A stretch of 55,429 bases of DNA from Gemmatimonadaceae bacterium. Lineage in GTDB: Bacteria > Gemmatimonadota > Gemmatimonadetes > Gemmatimonadales > Gemmatimonadaceae. Positions 35,040 to 44,700 of this stretch are shown one piece after another. The stretch spans positions 1-55,429 of the forward strand of contig CANGXD010000008.1 of NCBI GenBank assembly GCA_947457545.1, given 5' to 3'. The position numbers and the translations under genes were made by a program. Each line of letters begins with the position of its first letter. Position 1 is the first letter of the stretch. The notes below the pieces were generated by a model. That model saw only the letters and a program-made list of their open reading frames with translations. It was not told the DNA's origin and did not search any database.

Positions 35040-36683
35040 TCAGCGCGGAGCGCGCGTCGCGCGAGACAGCGTGAGCGCGACACCGTTGGTCCAGCCGAAA
35101 CCGTCCTGCGTGGGATACTCGCCACCACCGGCGGGCTTGGACAGATCCCATACATCGTACTTTTCGGTGAGCTTGCCAGTGGCATCGTACACTTTGCGAT
35201 TGAGCGCGAGCCAACGCTGCGACGCAGAGTCGGCGAGCGCGGTGTGCCCGTATCTGCGCACACCTTCGATGGCAAGCCATTGCAACGGCGGCCAGCCATT
35301 GGGCGCGTCCCACTGCTGCCCTGACTTGATGAGGGTGGTGGTGAATCCACCGGGCTTGAGAAAATCTTTCTGCAGACGGGCCGCGACCTGCGCGCCCTGT
35401 TCGGCCGTGGCGATGCCAAAGTACAGCGGCGCCGCTGCGGCCATGGAGGGACGGTCGGTGACGCGCTCGTTGCTGCGCCAGCGTACGTCGTAGAAGAAGC
35501 CGCTCGCAGCATCCCACATGTGCGCTTGCATGGCCGCCTTCCGCGCTGCTGCCATCGCCTCGAATTGCTTTGCCACCGTGGCGTCGCCGCGCTGGTCACG
35601 GCGACGGCGAAGTGCCGCAATCGTGCGTTCGGCGTGGTACATCAGGCTGTTGAGATCGACGGGCGCGAGGTCGGTTGTCTCGAGGGAGGCCAACGACTTG
35701 GCATTGCGCATCCACCGGCTCGAAAAATCCCACCCGCTCTCTGCCGCGGCGCGCACGTTCCGATAGAACGCTTCGCGCGATTGCTCGGGGAGCGACTGCG
35801 CGATGGTGAAATCTTCCTTGAACGATTCGGGACGCGGTTCTGGGCGATCGTCCCAGTAGCGATTGAGGACGCTCCCATCGGCAAGTCGCACCACACGCCG
35901 GTGCGCGTTGCCCGGCGTGAGTGTATCGGCTCCATCCATCCAGAAGCGATGCTCTGCCTCCATCGCATCGAGATATGCCGCGGCGGCCGAGCTGTCTGCT
36001 GCCGCCGCGTATCGACCGACCATGGCCGCGAAGTACGGCGGCTGACTGCGACTCAGATAGTAGCTGCGATTGCCGTTGGGGATATGCCCCACCGTGCGAA
36101 TGAGATGCGCGAAGTTGTCGAGCATCTGCCCCATCTGCGCGGTCCGCCCGCTTTCGACCAGTCCGAGCATGGTGAAGTACGAGTCCCAGTAGTACACCTC
36201 GCGGAACCGCCCGCCGGGTACGATGTACGGCTTGGGTAGCGGCAACAGCGACGAACGGGGATCACTGATATCGGCCTGACGTGTGAGCACGGGCCACAAA
36301 TCGTCGATGTGCTCTTCCATGGTGCGCTTCTTTGCGGCGGAGGCCGCGACATCTGGTGCACCGGGTGCCGTGAACTCGCGCGCCATGAATTTCTTCAGGG
36401 AGAAGTTCCGGTTTCCCTTTTCCACGTTGTACGCGTTGGCAATCGCCTGCGGATCGCGTTTGGGCGTGGCATCCACGAGCGTCTTCGAATCGGGATAGAC
36501 GCTCATCATTTGGGCATCGACGAACAACCCGCCCAGATCGCGGGCGGGATCGTATGGCGTCACGGCGAGTGCACGCGTTGCACTATCGGCGCCCGCGGTG
36601 GTCGTCCGCGGCGGCTCGGCGGTCGAGCATGCCGCGAGCATCACCATGGTCAGGGGCGCCAGCGCGCCGCGCCGCGTGGTCAT
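35040..36683 (-). CDS. treA: Trehalase (GH37), lipoprotein
   Basis: 547 residues from ATG 36683, which overlaps the MFS stop codon (ATGA). It hydrolyses trehalose to two glucose molecules. Both family signatures are present: PGGRFREVYYWDSYF near residue 155 and QWDAPNGWPPLQW near 465. The N-terminus is a lipoprotein signal (LAPLTMVMLAACSTAEPP, Cys about residue 19), so it is membrane-anchored in the periplasm or at the surface. GGGEYPTQDGFGWTNG near the C-terminus is also typical. Together with the MFS transporter it forms a two-gene disaccharide unit. Confidence 0.95.
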   Translation of the reverse strand: MTTRRGALAPLTMVMLAACSTAEPPRTTTAGADSATRALAVTPYDPARDLGGLFVDAQMMSVYPDSKTLVDATPKRDPQAIANAYNVEKGNRNFSLKKFMAREFTAPGAPDVAASAAKKRTMEEHIDDLWPVLTRQADISDPRSSLLPLPKPYIVPGGRFREVYYWDSYFTMLGLVESGRTAQMGQMLDNFAHLIRTVGHIPNGNRSYYLSRSQPPYFAAMVGRYAAAADSSAAAAYLDAMEAEHRFWMDGADTLTPGNAHRRVVRLADGSVLNRYWDDRPEPRPESFKEDFTIAQSLPEQSREAFYRNVRAAAESGWDFSSRWMRNAKSLASLETTDLAPVDLNSLMYHAERTIAALRRRRDQRGDATVAKQFEAMAAARKAAMQAHMWDAASGFFYDVRWRSNERVTDRPSMAAAAPLYFGIATAEQGAQVAARLQKDFLKPGGFTTTLIKSGQQWDAPNGWPPLQWLAIEGVRRYGHTALADSASQRWLALNRKVYDATGKLTEKYDVWDLSKPAGGGEYPTQDGFGWTNGVALTLSRATRAPR

Positions 36684-38044
36684 GATGCAACCGTCCCCGG
36701 CTTCTTGACCGTGACGAAGGCGCACGCCACCGCCGCGCATCCCAGCATGGCACCCGCGAGACGGATGACCGTGGCGGGGTTACTCCCCAGCAGCGAATCG
36801 TAGAAGAGCGGCAAGGTGAGATTCTGGATGAGCATGGGGATGACGATGAACATGTTGAACACGCCCATGTACACCCCAACTCGATGTTTGGGGATGGAAT
36901 CCGACAGCATCACATACGGATTCCCCATCATGCTTCCCCAGGCGAGTCCAATGCCAAGCATGGGGACGAAGAGCAGCGTGCGGCTGGTGATCGCCGGAAT
37001 GGCCATCATCGATACCGACGCCGCCACGAGGGCGATGACGTGCATCCACTTGGCGCCGATGCGCCGCGTGATCGGCACCATGGCAAACGCCGACACGAAG
37101 GCGATGAAGTTGTAGAAGGCACCCACCTGCCCTGTCACGAGTCCCGCCTCGCGGAAGCCGGCCGATGTCGCGTCTTTCGTACCGAACAGCGTGAGCGCGA
37201 GTGCCGGCGCGATATAGATCCAGTAGCAGAACATGGCGTACCACTGGAAGAACTTCATGACCGCCATCTGCCGCATGGTGGTGGGCATGTCGCGGAAGGC
37301 GTCGACGATCTCACGCAACGTATGCCCGATGCCGCGGGGCATCTGTTCGATCTGGCGGCGTTCGGTCGCGGTGAGCGGCAGCTCGGGGACCTTACGGAGC
37401 GACCACAGGATGGAGCTGATGGAGAAGATCGCTCCCATGAGGAACGCCAACATGGTGATGTTGGGAATCCCGCGGTCGTTCACGGCATCGCGGTTCATGC
37501 CGAGGAACACCAGCAGCGACGGCGTGATGTACGAGAGGGTCTGCCCCAGTCCCGTAAAGGCACTTTGTGTGAGGAATCCCAGCGACGTCTGCGCATCGTC
37601 GAGCCGGTCCGAGACATAGGCGCGGTACGGCTCCATGGTGATGTTGTTCGCCGCGTCGAGGATCCACAGGATTCCGGCCGCCATCCAGAGCGACCGACTG
37701 AAGGGCATCGCGAGCAGCGAGATGGAGCAGAGAAGCGCCCCGATCAGGAAGTAGGGGGTGCGTCGTCCACGGGGACTCAGTGTCCGGTCGCTCATGGCCC
37801 CGATGATGGGCTGGACGATGAGTCCCGTGACGGGCCCCGCCAGGTACAGCAGCGGCAGACTGGCCTCGTCCGCCCCCAGGTACCGGTATATCGGGCTCAT
37901 GTTGCTCTGCTGCAGCCCAAAGCTGTACTGGATTCCGAAGAAGCCAACGTTCATGTTCACGATGGACATGAACGACAGATGTGGACGCGTTGGAGCGCTG
38001 GTGAGAGGCGCCGACGTCGGCACCGCAGTCACTGTACTGGCCAT
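36680..38044 (-). CDS. MFS sugar transporter (GPH/sucrose-type)
   Basis: 454 residues from ATG 38044 with GGAG at the right distance. About twelve helices. FGIQYSFGLQQSNMSPIYRYLGAD in helix 1 and the loop motif GAMSDRTLSPRGRRTPYF (RGRRxPY) place it with the sucrose/maltose-type glycoside:cation symporters. Its stop overlaps the trehalase start, so trehalose, or its hydrolysis products, are likely substrates; sucrose is also possible given the invertase-like neighbour. An internal ATG at 37969 would still keep helix 1. The start codon is only nine bases from the divergent glycosidase start. Confidence 0.92.
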   Translation of the reverse strand: MASTVTAVPTSAPLTSAPTRPHLSFMSIVNMNVGFFGIQYSFGLQQSNMSPIYRYLGADEASLPLLYLAGPVTGLIVQPIIGAMSDRTLSPRGRRTPYFLIGALLCSISLLAMPFSRSLWMAAGILWILDAANNITMEPYRAYVSDRLDDAQTSLGFLTQSAFTGLGQTLSYITPSLLVFLGMNRDAVNDRGIPNITMLAFLMGAIFSISSILWSLRKVPELPLTATERRQIEQMPRGIGHTLREIVDAFRDMPTTMRQMAVMKFFQWYAMFCYWIYIAPALALTLFGTKDATSAGFREAGLVTGQVGAFYNFIAFVSAFAMVPITRRIGAKWMHVIALVAASVSMMAIPAITSRTLLFVPMLGIGLAWGSMMGNPYVMLSDSIPKHRVGVYMGVFNMFIVIPMLIQNLTLPLFYDSLLGSNPATVIRLAGAMLGCAAVACAFVTVKKPGTVAS

Positions 38045-38053
38045 CGATTCTCC

Positions 38054-39211
38054 ATGAAGGACGAACTTCCGTTCAACGAATCCATCTCGCTGCTGCATGA
38101 GCTCGCGACGCCGATTGGCATCCGCGCCTCACGCAGCAGCGTAGCGAACTATGCGGCCATTTTCGCACGCGATGCGATCATGGCGGGTTTGGCTGGTGTG
38201 GCGGTGAACGACGCGACGATCACGACCGGGCTGTTGCGCACCCTCGAACAGCTGCGCGATTTGCAGGGCCCGGAAGGACAGATCGCGTCGAATTTCCGGC
38301 GCGAGGCAGACGGCACGTATCACGTGAGTTTTGGCACGCTCGCGCCGCGCTTCGACTCCGCCACCTGGTACCTGTATGCGGTGGGGGTTGTGTGCAGCAC
38401 CGGGCACGCGACCTACGACGACTTCGCGTTGTCCGTGGAGCGTACCGTGGCGTTGCTCAACGGCATCGAATACAACGGACGCCATCTGTTGTATGTCCCC
38501 GCCGGTGGAAACTGGGCGGACGAGTATCCGTTCGACGGCTACATCCTGTACGATCAGGTGCTGCGTGCCATGGCGCTGGCGGTTCTCGCCCGCGTGGCGC
38601 ATCGAGCCGACTGGCAGGAGAAGTCGTCGCGCATTGCGGCAGCGATCGACGAACGGTTCTGGCCGTCCGGCGCGTGGCGCTACGGCGGCCCACGACGGTT
38701 TCCCGTGGCCGCGATTTCTCCGGTACGCACCGACGAACATGTCGATCTCGCGGCGTGCGCCCTGCTCGCGGCGGCGAACTTGATTCCGTCGCGATCCGAC
38801 GCCCTGCTCGATGCGCTGCGCGATACGTACCTCGCGCACGCCACCCTGCCGCCCGCGTTCTCGCCTGTCATTCAGGAAGGCGATGACGAGTGGCCCGCGC
38901 TCGCCGGCTATCATCTGCACGGCTTTCGCAATCGTCCGCACGAGTACCACAATGGCGGTATCTGGCCCGTGTGGCTCGGATGGCTTGGCATCGCCTTCGC
39001 GCGGCACGGCCGCCGCGCCGACGCGCAGTGTCTGTACGACCTCACGGCGGCTCATCTGGCGACGCTCACGGACTTCGCCTTCGAGGAGTACTTCCACGGA
39101 CAGAGCGGCCTCGCGCTGGGCACCACGGGCATGGCGTACACCGCCACGGGCTTTGTGCTCATGGATGTCGCTCGACGGCTCGACACACCGGAGTTGCCAT
39201 GGACCCGTTGA
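38054..39211 (+). CDS. GH100/invertase-like (alpha/alpha)6 glycoside hydrolase
   Basis: 385 residues, no signal peptide, so cytosolic. Start ATG 38054. Blocks shared with alkaline/neutral invertases and amylo-alpha-1,6-glucosidases: NYAAIFARDAIMAGLAG (the Asp corresponds to the catalytic acid region FxRD), IASNFRREADG, VSFGTLAPRFDSATWYL, GNWADEYPFDGYILYDQVL and, near the C-terminus, EYHNGGIWPVWLGW, close to the invertase YHNGGSWP motif. It would cleave sucrose or a short alpha-glucoside brought in by the neighbouring symporter. Substrate is not decided by sequence. The 3' end overlaps the kinase gene by 13 bases. Confidence 0.82.
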   Translation: MKDELPFNESISLLHELATPIGIRASRSSVANYAAIFARDAIMAGLAGVAVNDATITTGLLRTLEQLRDLQGPEGQIASNFRREADGTYHVSFGTLAPRFDSATWYLYAVGVVCSTGHATYDDFALSVERTVALLNGIEYNGRHLLYVPAGGNWADEYPFDGYILYDQVLRAMALAVLARVAHRADWQEKSSRIAAAIDERFWPSGAWRYGGPRRFPVAAISPVRTDEHVDLAACALLAAANLIPSRSDALLDALRDTYLAHATLPPAFSPVIQEGDDEWPALAGYHLHGFRNRPHEYHNGGIWPVWLGWLGIAFARHGRRADAQCLYDLTAAHLATLTDFAFEEYFHGQSGLALGTTGMAYTATGFVLMDVARRLDTPELPWTR

Positions 39212-39831
39212 GCGGAAGCGCGGTGGCTGCGCTGATCGATGGGCTGAACGAAGAGGGGCGGCTGCAGGGGGCACCGCTCGTGATTGGCGTGGCCGGCGAG
39301 TCGGGGAGCGGCAAGAGCACCGCAGCCATGCAGCTGTCGACGATGCTGAATGCGCGTGGCGTGCCGACGGCGTTCATCAATCAGGACAACTACTTCATCC
39401 GTCCGCCGCGCACCAATCACGAAGCACGCGTGCGTGACATTGGCACCGTCGGTCCGCAGGAGGTTCAGCTCGGCCTCATCAGCGAACACATCGCGGCGTT
39501 TCGTCTCGGCGGTACGGTGTCGGCTCCGCTGGTGAACTATCCGGAGAACCGCTTCGATGCGGAAACCCGCGACTTTGCGGGTACGCAGGTCCTGATTGTC
39601 GAAGGGACCTACGTCCTCATGCTCGACGGTCTCGATGTGCGCGTCTTTCTCGAAGCCACGCACACCGACACGCACGAGCGGCGCATGGCGCGCAACCGCG
39701 ACATCTGGGAACCGTTCATCGATACCGTGTTGGGTATCGAACACCGGCTCATCGCGCCTCAGGCCGATCAGGCGCACTGGCTGATCGACCGAGAATTCCG
39801 CTTGCGTCGCGGACTGGCACACGGTCGCTGA
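39199..39831 (+). CDS. Uridine-kinase/phosphoribulokinase-like P-loop kinase
   Basis: 210 residues from ATG 39199 with GGAG six bases upstream, inside the end of the glycosidase gene. P-loop VAGESGSGKSTAA near residue 35, FINQDNYFIRPP with the Asp/Tyr typical of uridine kinases near 62, a VNYPENRFD segment, and VEGTYVLMLDGLDVRVFL as the Walker B/lid region near 130. Family members phosphorylate uridine/cytidine, ribulose-5-phosphate, pantothenate or related hydroxyl groups. Coupling to a glycosidase and sugar transporters makes a sugar or sugar derivative a reasonable alternative substrate; that is inference. Confidence 0.85.
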   Translation: MDPLSGSAVAALIDGLNEEGRLQGAPLVIGVAGESGSGKSTAAMQLSTMLNARGVPTAFINQDNYFIRPPRTNHEARVRDIGTVGPQEVQLGLISEHIAAFRLGGTVSAPLVNYPENRFDAETRDFAGTQVLIVEGTYVLMLDGLDVRVFLEATHTDTHERRMARNRDIWEPFIDTVLGIEHRLIAPQADQAHWLIDREFRLRRGLAHGR

Positions 39832-39843
39832 GCCCGCAGCAGG

Positions 39844-40059
39844 TCAGCGACGGGCAGCGCGCTGCGCCAGCCCGTAGAAGATACTGCCGAAGACCAACAT
39901 CACCCCGCCCCACACGAGGTTGATGTTGAGGCCGCCACTGCGCTCGTACATGGCCGTGTCACCGTTGGTGACGAGGCCGTACACGCCCAGAATCGCGCCC
40001 AACACCAGGAACAGTCCGCCGATCGGCAGACGGAGATCCATCGAGGCTCCACCACTCAT
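39844..40059 (-). CDS. Small two-helix membrane protein
   Basis: 71 residues with two hydrophobic helices (LPIGGLFLVLGAILGVYGLV and LVWGGVMLVFGSIFYGLA) joined by a polar loop, and a basic end (QRAARR). An alternative start is ATG 40041. It lies 15 bases behind the symporter on the same strand, so it is very likely cotranscribed and may be an accessory subunit. I recognise no named family, though small membrane proteins next to SSS symporters are known (for example the YhdT partner of PanF). Convergent with the kinase gene, 12 bases away. Confidence 0.8.
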   Translation of the reverse strand: MSGGASMDLRLPIGGLFLVLGAILGVYGLVTNGDTAMYERSGGLNINLVWGGVMLVFGSIFYGLAQRAARR

Positions 40060-40074
40060 CGTCGTTGTCCCGGA

Positions 40075-41799
40075 TCAGAAGAAGGCGACATTCAGGCCGA
40101 TCATCGCCACCATGACGACGACGGCAAACACACTGGGCTTCTCGTACCACACCCGCGCGTCATCCTTCGGCTTGGGCGTGAGCGAGAAGACCAGTCCTTC
40201 GAGTTCTGTTTCACGACGCGGCGCCGTCGCGAGACTCACCACGATCGTCACGACGAAGCAGGTTGTGAACGCCGCAATGGCGGTCCAGAAGGTCTGCGCC
40301 ATTTCGCTGGGGTAGTTGAGCAGCACCCCGAAGAAGCCACCCTTTACGCCAATTTCCGCGCCGTTGGCCAGCGAAATGCCGTGGTGAATGGCCGGGGCCA
40401 CCGTGCCCGCCACGAGGCCCCAGAACGCACCGTGTCCCGTGCTGCGCTTCCAGAACATCCCCAGCGCGAACGTCGCAAAGAGCGGCGCGTTCACGAAGGC
40501 AAAGACGAGCTGCAGGAACTCCATGATGTTGTTGAAGGCACCCGCGACGTACGCCGCGGCGACCGACAGCGCGATACCGCCCACCGTCGCGACACGCCCC
40601 ATCCACAGATAGTGTTCGTCGGTACCGGTCTTCTTGATGTGCGCCTGATAGATGTCGTACGTCCACACGGTGTTGAACGCCGTGACGTTGCCGGCCATGC
40701 CCGACATGAACGACGCGATCAGTGCGGTGAGGCCCAACCCAAGCATACCGGTGGGGAAGAGCTTCACCAGCATCATGGGCGTGGCCAGGTCGTAGTCGAG
40801 CACCACGTTGCCATTGGTGTCGAGCAGCGGCATCCCCGCCGGGGTGAGCTTGGCCGGAATGATGTTGTCACCCATCGCCAACGCAATCATGCCGGGCACG
40901 ATCACGAGGAACGGAAAGAACATCTTGGGTACGGCGGCAATGAGCGGGGTACGCCGTGCAGCGGTCATGCTGTCCGCGGCCATCGCGCGCTGCACCACCA
41001 GAAAGTCGGTGCACCAGTAGCCGAACGACAACACGAAGCCGAGGCCCATCACCATACCGAACCACTCGATACCGATGGAGTTGGTCGTTGCCGACCCCAT
41101 GCCCTGCCACACGTTGGTGTAGGCGTACTCCGGCAATCCTCGCTGCGTGGCGGCCGCCGCAAGCTTGCCGGTGAGCCCATCCCATCCGCCCACCTGCTTG
41201 AGCCCCACCCACACCAGCGGCGCGAAACCGAACACGATCATGAAGAACTGCAGCACTTCGTTGTAGATCGCGCTCGTGAGGCCGCCGAGCGTCACGTACG
41301 CGAGTACGATGACCGCCGACACCAGGATGCTGGTGTCGAAGTCCCAACCCAGGAGCAGGTTGAGCAGCTTGCCCATGGCATACATTGACACGCCGCTCGA
41401 AAACACCGTCATGGCCGCGAAGCCCAACGCGTTGAAGGTGCGCGTCTTTTCGTCGAAGCGGAGCTTGAGATACTCGGGGACCGAACGTGCCTTCGAGCCG
41501 TAGTAGAACGGCATCATGAAGATGCCCACGAACACCATGGCCGGAATGGCGCCAATCCAGTAGAAGTGCGCCGTGGCAATGCCATACTTGGCACCCGACG
41601 CCCCCATGCCGATCACTTCCTGCGCACCCAGGTTCGCCGACAGGAACGCGAGACCGGTCACCCAGGGAGGGAGCGACCGACCTGACAGGAAAAAGTCCGT
41701 CGAGGTGCGCATCTTGCGCCGCAGTACCCAGCCAATGCCGAGGACGACGACGAAGTAGATGGCCATCACGACATAGTCGATGGTGGTCAGCTGGGTCAT
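40075..41799 (-). CDS. Sodium:solute symporter (SSS family)
   Basis: 574 residues from ATG 41799, overlapping the stop of the VCBS gene (ATGA). Thirteen to fourteen helices. Family features: FFLSGRSLPPWVTGLAFLSA (36-55), GASGAKYGIATAHFYWIG, LGGLTSAIYNEVLQFFMIVF (161-180, the SSS signature) and FGYWCTDFLVVQRAMAA. It resembles the SGLT-like branch that moves sugars or related polyols with Na+ (a closer match than proline or pantothenate carriers), but the substrate cannot be fixed. In context it would be the inner-membrane uptake step for whatever the SusCD/VCBS/haloperoxidase proteins handle. Confidence 0.94.
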   Translation of the reverse strand: MTQLTTIDYVVMAIYFVVVLGIGWVLRRKMRTSTDFFLSGRSLPPWVTGLAFLSANLGAQEVIGMGASGAKYGIATAHFYWIGAIPAMVFVGIFMMPFYYGSKARSVPEYLKLRFDEKTRTFNALGFAAMTVFSSGVSMYAMGKLLNLLLGWDFDTSILVSAVIVLAYVTLGGLTSAIYNEVLQFFMIVFGFAPLVWVGLKQVGGWDGLTGKLAAAATQRGLPEYAYTNVWQGMGSATTNSIGIEWFGMVMGLGFVLSFGYWCTDFLVVQRAMAADSMTAARRTPLIAAVPKMFFPFLVIVPGMIALAMGDNIIPAKLTPAGMPLLDTNGNVVLDYDLATPMMLVKLFPTGMLGLGLTALIASFMSGMAGNVTAFNTVWTYDIYQAHIKKTGTDEHYLWMGRVATVGGIALSVAAAYVAGAFNNIMEFLQLVFAFVNAPLFATFALGMFWKRSTGHGAFWGLVAGTVAPAIHHGISLANGAEIGVKGGFFGVLLNYPSEMAQTFWTAIAAFTTCFVVTIVVSLATAPRRETELEGLVFSLTPKPKDDARVWYEKPSVFAVVVMVAMIGLNVAFF

Positions 41800-44700
41800 C
41801 TGGATGGCGTGAGAGGAGTGAATCGAGCGGACGACAGAAGTTGCAGCGTGGCACTGTTTCGTGCGACTGCCAGCAGTGGGGATTTCGTGCCGCGAGCGAC
41901 GAACGCGAGCCCTCGGATCTGTCCGTCGAGCGGGAAAGCCAGCGAGGGGTCGGCTGCACGAAAGCCGCCTCGACCGTCGCCAAGCATGAGCGTGCCACGC
42001 GACGCGTCGTAGCGACCGAGCACCGGCGGCACTCCGTACTGATTGCCGGCCAGCAGAATGTCGGGGTGCGAGTCCCCATTCGCGTCGAAAACCACGGAGG
42101 CGAACACGATCGAGAACTGCGCCTCGACGGGCAGCGCGGTCATCGTGAAGTGTCCACGTCCATCGTTCATCGCGACCGCGCTCTCGAAGCAATGTGCTTC
42201 GCGGCGCGCGGCCTTGGCGATCTCTGCCACGTCGAAGATGTCCTCGAGTCGACTGGCCCCGAAGGACGCAAACGACGGGTACTTGGCACGAATGGCGGGC
42301 ATGAGCTTCACCAGTTCATCGCGGCCAGCGAGGGGATACGACGTGCCACCGACGTAGCGGGTGATGATCTGCTTGGTGCTCCCGGTGCCGGTGAAGTCGT
42401 GCACGTACATCTGCACCGGCTCTTTGGCACTGGCCTTGAGCAGAGTGTTCTGCCCCACATTGCCAAGCACAAGATCTGGAGCACCGTCGTGGTTGAGATC
42501 GGCAACGGTCACACTGTTCCACCACCCCTCCGTGCCGACAAAGCCCGACACGGCGGCGCGCTCTTCGAGGCGCCCCTTGGCATTGTACCAGACGCGCACC
42601 GGCATCCACTCACCGACGACCACCAGATCCAGCGCCTTGTCGCCATCGACATCGAGCCACTTGGCATCGGTGACCAGACCGGCCTCGCTCAAACCCTTGG
42701 CCATGACGTCGGTGACGTCGGTAAAGCGACCCGATCCGTCATTCTGCAGCAAATGGCTTTGCGGGGTGCGACCGTATTCGCGGGCAACGACGCGAGTCCC
42801 GACAAAAAGATCCTGATCGCCGTCACCATCGAAGTCACCCGCCGTGACGACACTCCCATTCTCGCGGAAACCCGCCGGAAGCGCCGTCGTTGAACGCGTG
42901 AAGGTACCGCGACCATCGTTGAGATACAGCCGGTCGTCGAGGGCGTCGAACTCGCGCCAGAATTCGTTGCCGGCACTCACGACATACAAGTCGAGATCGC
43001 GATCATTATCGGCGTCGAAGAACAGTGCGTCGACATCTTCGGCAACACTGTCAGCGGCAAAGGTGGCGACACTCGACTCGCGGAACTGCCCATTCGGCTG
43101 CTGCACGAGCAACGAACCACGCTGCCACTTGGCGCCCCCAACGTACAGGTCATCGAGGCCGTCGCCATTCACGTCACCCACTGCCAGCGCCGGTCCTTCT
43201 GCCGACACCACGTGGGGCATGAGCGGCTCACGGTTGTAGTCGAGAAAATCGTTCTCGACGTGCACACGCGCCGCCCGCAGCAGCGGGGCCTCATCGCGTA
43301 GCGTTGGAACCGCGGCGCGCGGATACTGCCACGTGCCAGTGGCGCTGTCCTGATGCACCGTGATGGCGCGATCGAGCGCCACAGCGGTCATGACCTGATA
43401 GCGGGCATCGGGCCAGACAACGATGAGCGAGTCGGCGGTCGTCTGTGTGCCGAATCCGAAATGCAGCCGCCGGTCGACACTCGACTGAAAGCCACGCACC
43501 GGCTGCTGTTCCAGCAGCTGGCGATGCGTCCCCGTGACGGCAATGACTTTCGTACCAATTCCGTCGGTGTTGCGCGTATTGCCGACAAGCTTGACCTGCA
43601 GGTAATGACCGGCGTTGGGCAACTCCCGCATGCGACTGCGGTAAACGGCCAGCGGCGCATTGATGCGATTCACGACCAGGTCGAGCGCGCCATCATCGTC
43701 GAGATCGGCATACACCGACCCGTTCGAGAAGCCCTTGTCGCCCAACCCCCACGCTTCGGCCATGTTGGTGAACCGAAGCCCCCCCTCGTTGCGATAGGCA
43801 TGATTGGGGAGCGGAATCTGCGGCATCCGCTTGAGCAGCTCCTGATTTTCGGCAGGCGTGACACCACGCGCGAGTGCCGCCTGTGCGGCTTCGTTCCCGA
43901 TGTAATTGATGTAGTCGAGATCGTTCGGCCGACGGTAAATGCCGTTCGTGATGAACAGATCCTTGCGCCCGTCGTTGTCGAGGTCCGCGAAGAGCGGCCC
44001 CCAGCTCCAGTCACTCGCGGCGACTCCGGCGAGCAATCCGATCTCGGCGAACGATCCATCGCCGCGGTTGAGCTGCAGCGCATTGCGCGGGTATTGCACC
44101 GAGTAGCCGGCGCGCAACCGCATCTCGAAGAGATTCCATCCTTCGTAGCTGGCCGAGGTCTTGAAGATGGATTCCTGCTCGGGGAGCATATCGACCGTCA
44201 TGAGGTCGGGACGCCCATCATCGTTCATGTCGGCGGCGTCGGCACCCATGGAGAAGCGCGTCGTGTGACTGAACGACGACGTGCCGACTTCGGTGAAGTG
44301 GCCGCGGCAGTCGTTCAGGTACAGAAAGTCGTTCTCCTGAAAATCATTGGCCACATACAGATCCATGCAGCCGTCGCTGTTCACGTCACTGGCGACAACG
44401 CCGAGGCCGTACCCTTCCACGCCACCGAAGATACCGGCGGCAGCACTCACATCGGTGAAGCGGGCACCGTCGTTGCGATAGAGGCGATCGCCGGCAGTGG
44501 GGTGCCGCACATCGCGACGGGCCGCAACACCGATCTGCCGCTCGGTGTGCGCCGAGTGATTGAGGAGATAGAGATCGAGGTCGCCGTCGCGATCGTAGTC
44601 GAAGAAAAGCGCCTGCGTGGAGAAGCCGGAGAAGGCGAGCCCGTACGCGTCGGTGCTATCCGTGAATACGCCGGTGCCATTGTTGACGTACAGCGCGTTC

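Noticed and set aside
36884-38053. Upstream part of the frame that contains the GH100-like protein
   Set aside because: It lies opposite the MFS gene and has random Arg/His composition. The protein proper starts at ATG 38054.
33562-39831. Single operon from MFS transporter through trehalase and VWA to the TonB receptor
   Set aside because: Gaps of 143 and 123 bases, the VWA and receptor genes have their own strong ribosome sites, and there is no functional link.
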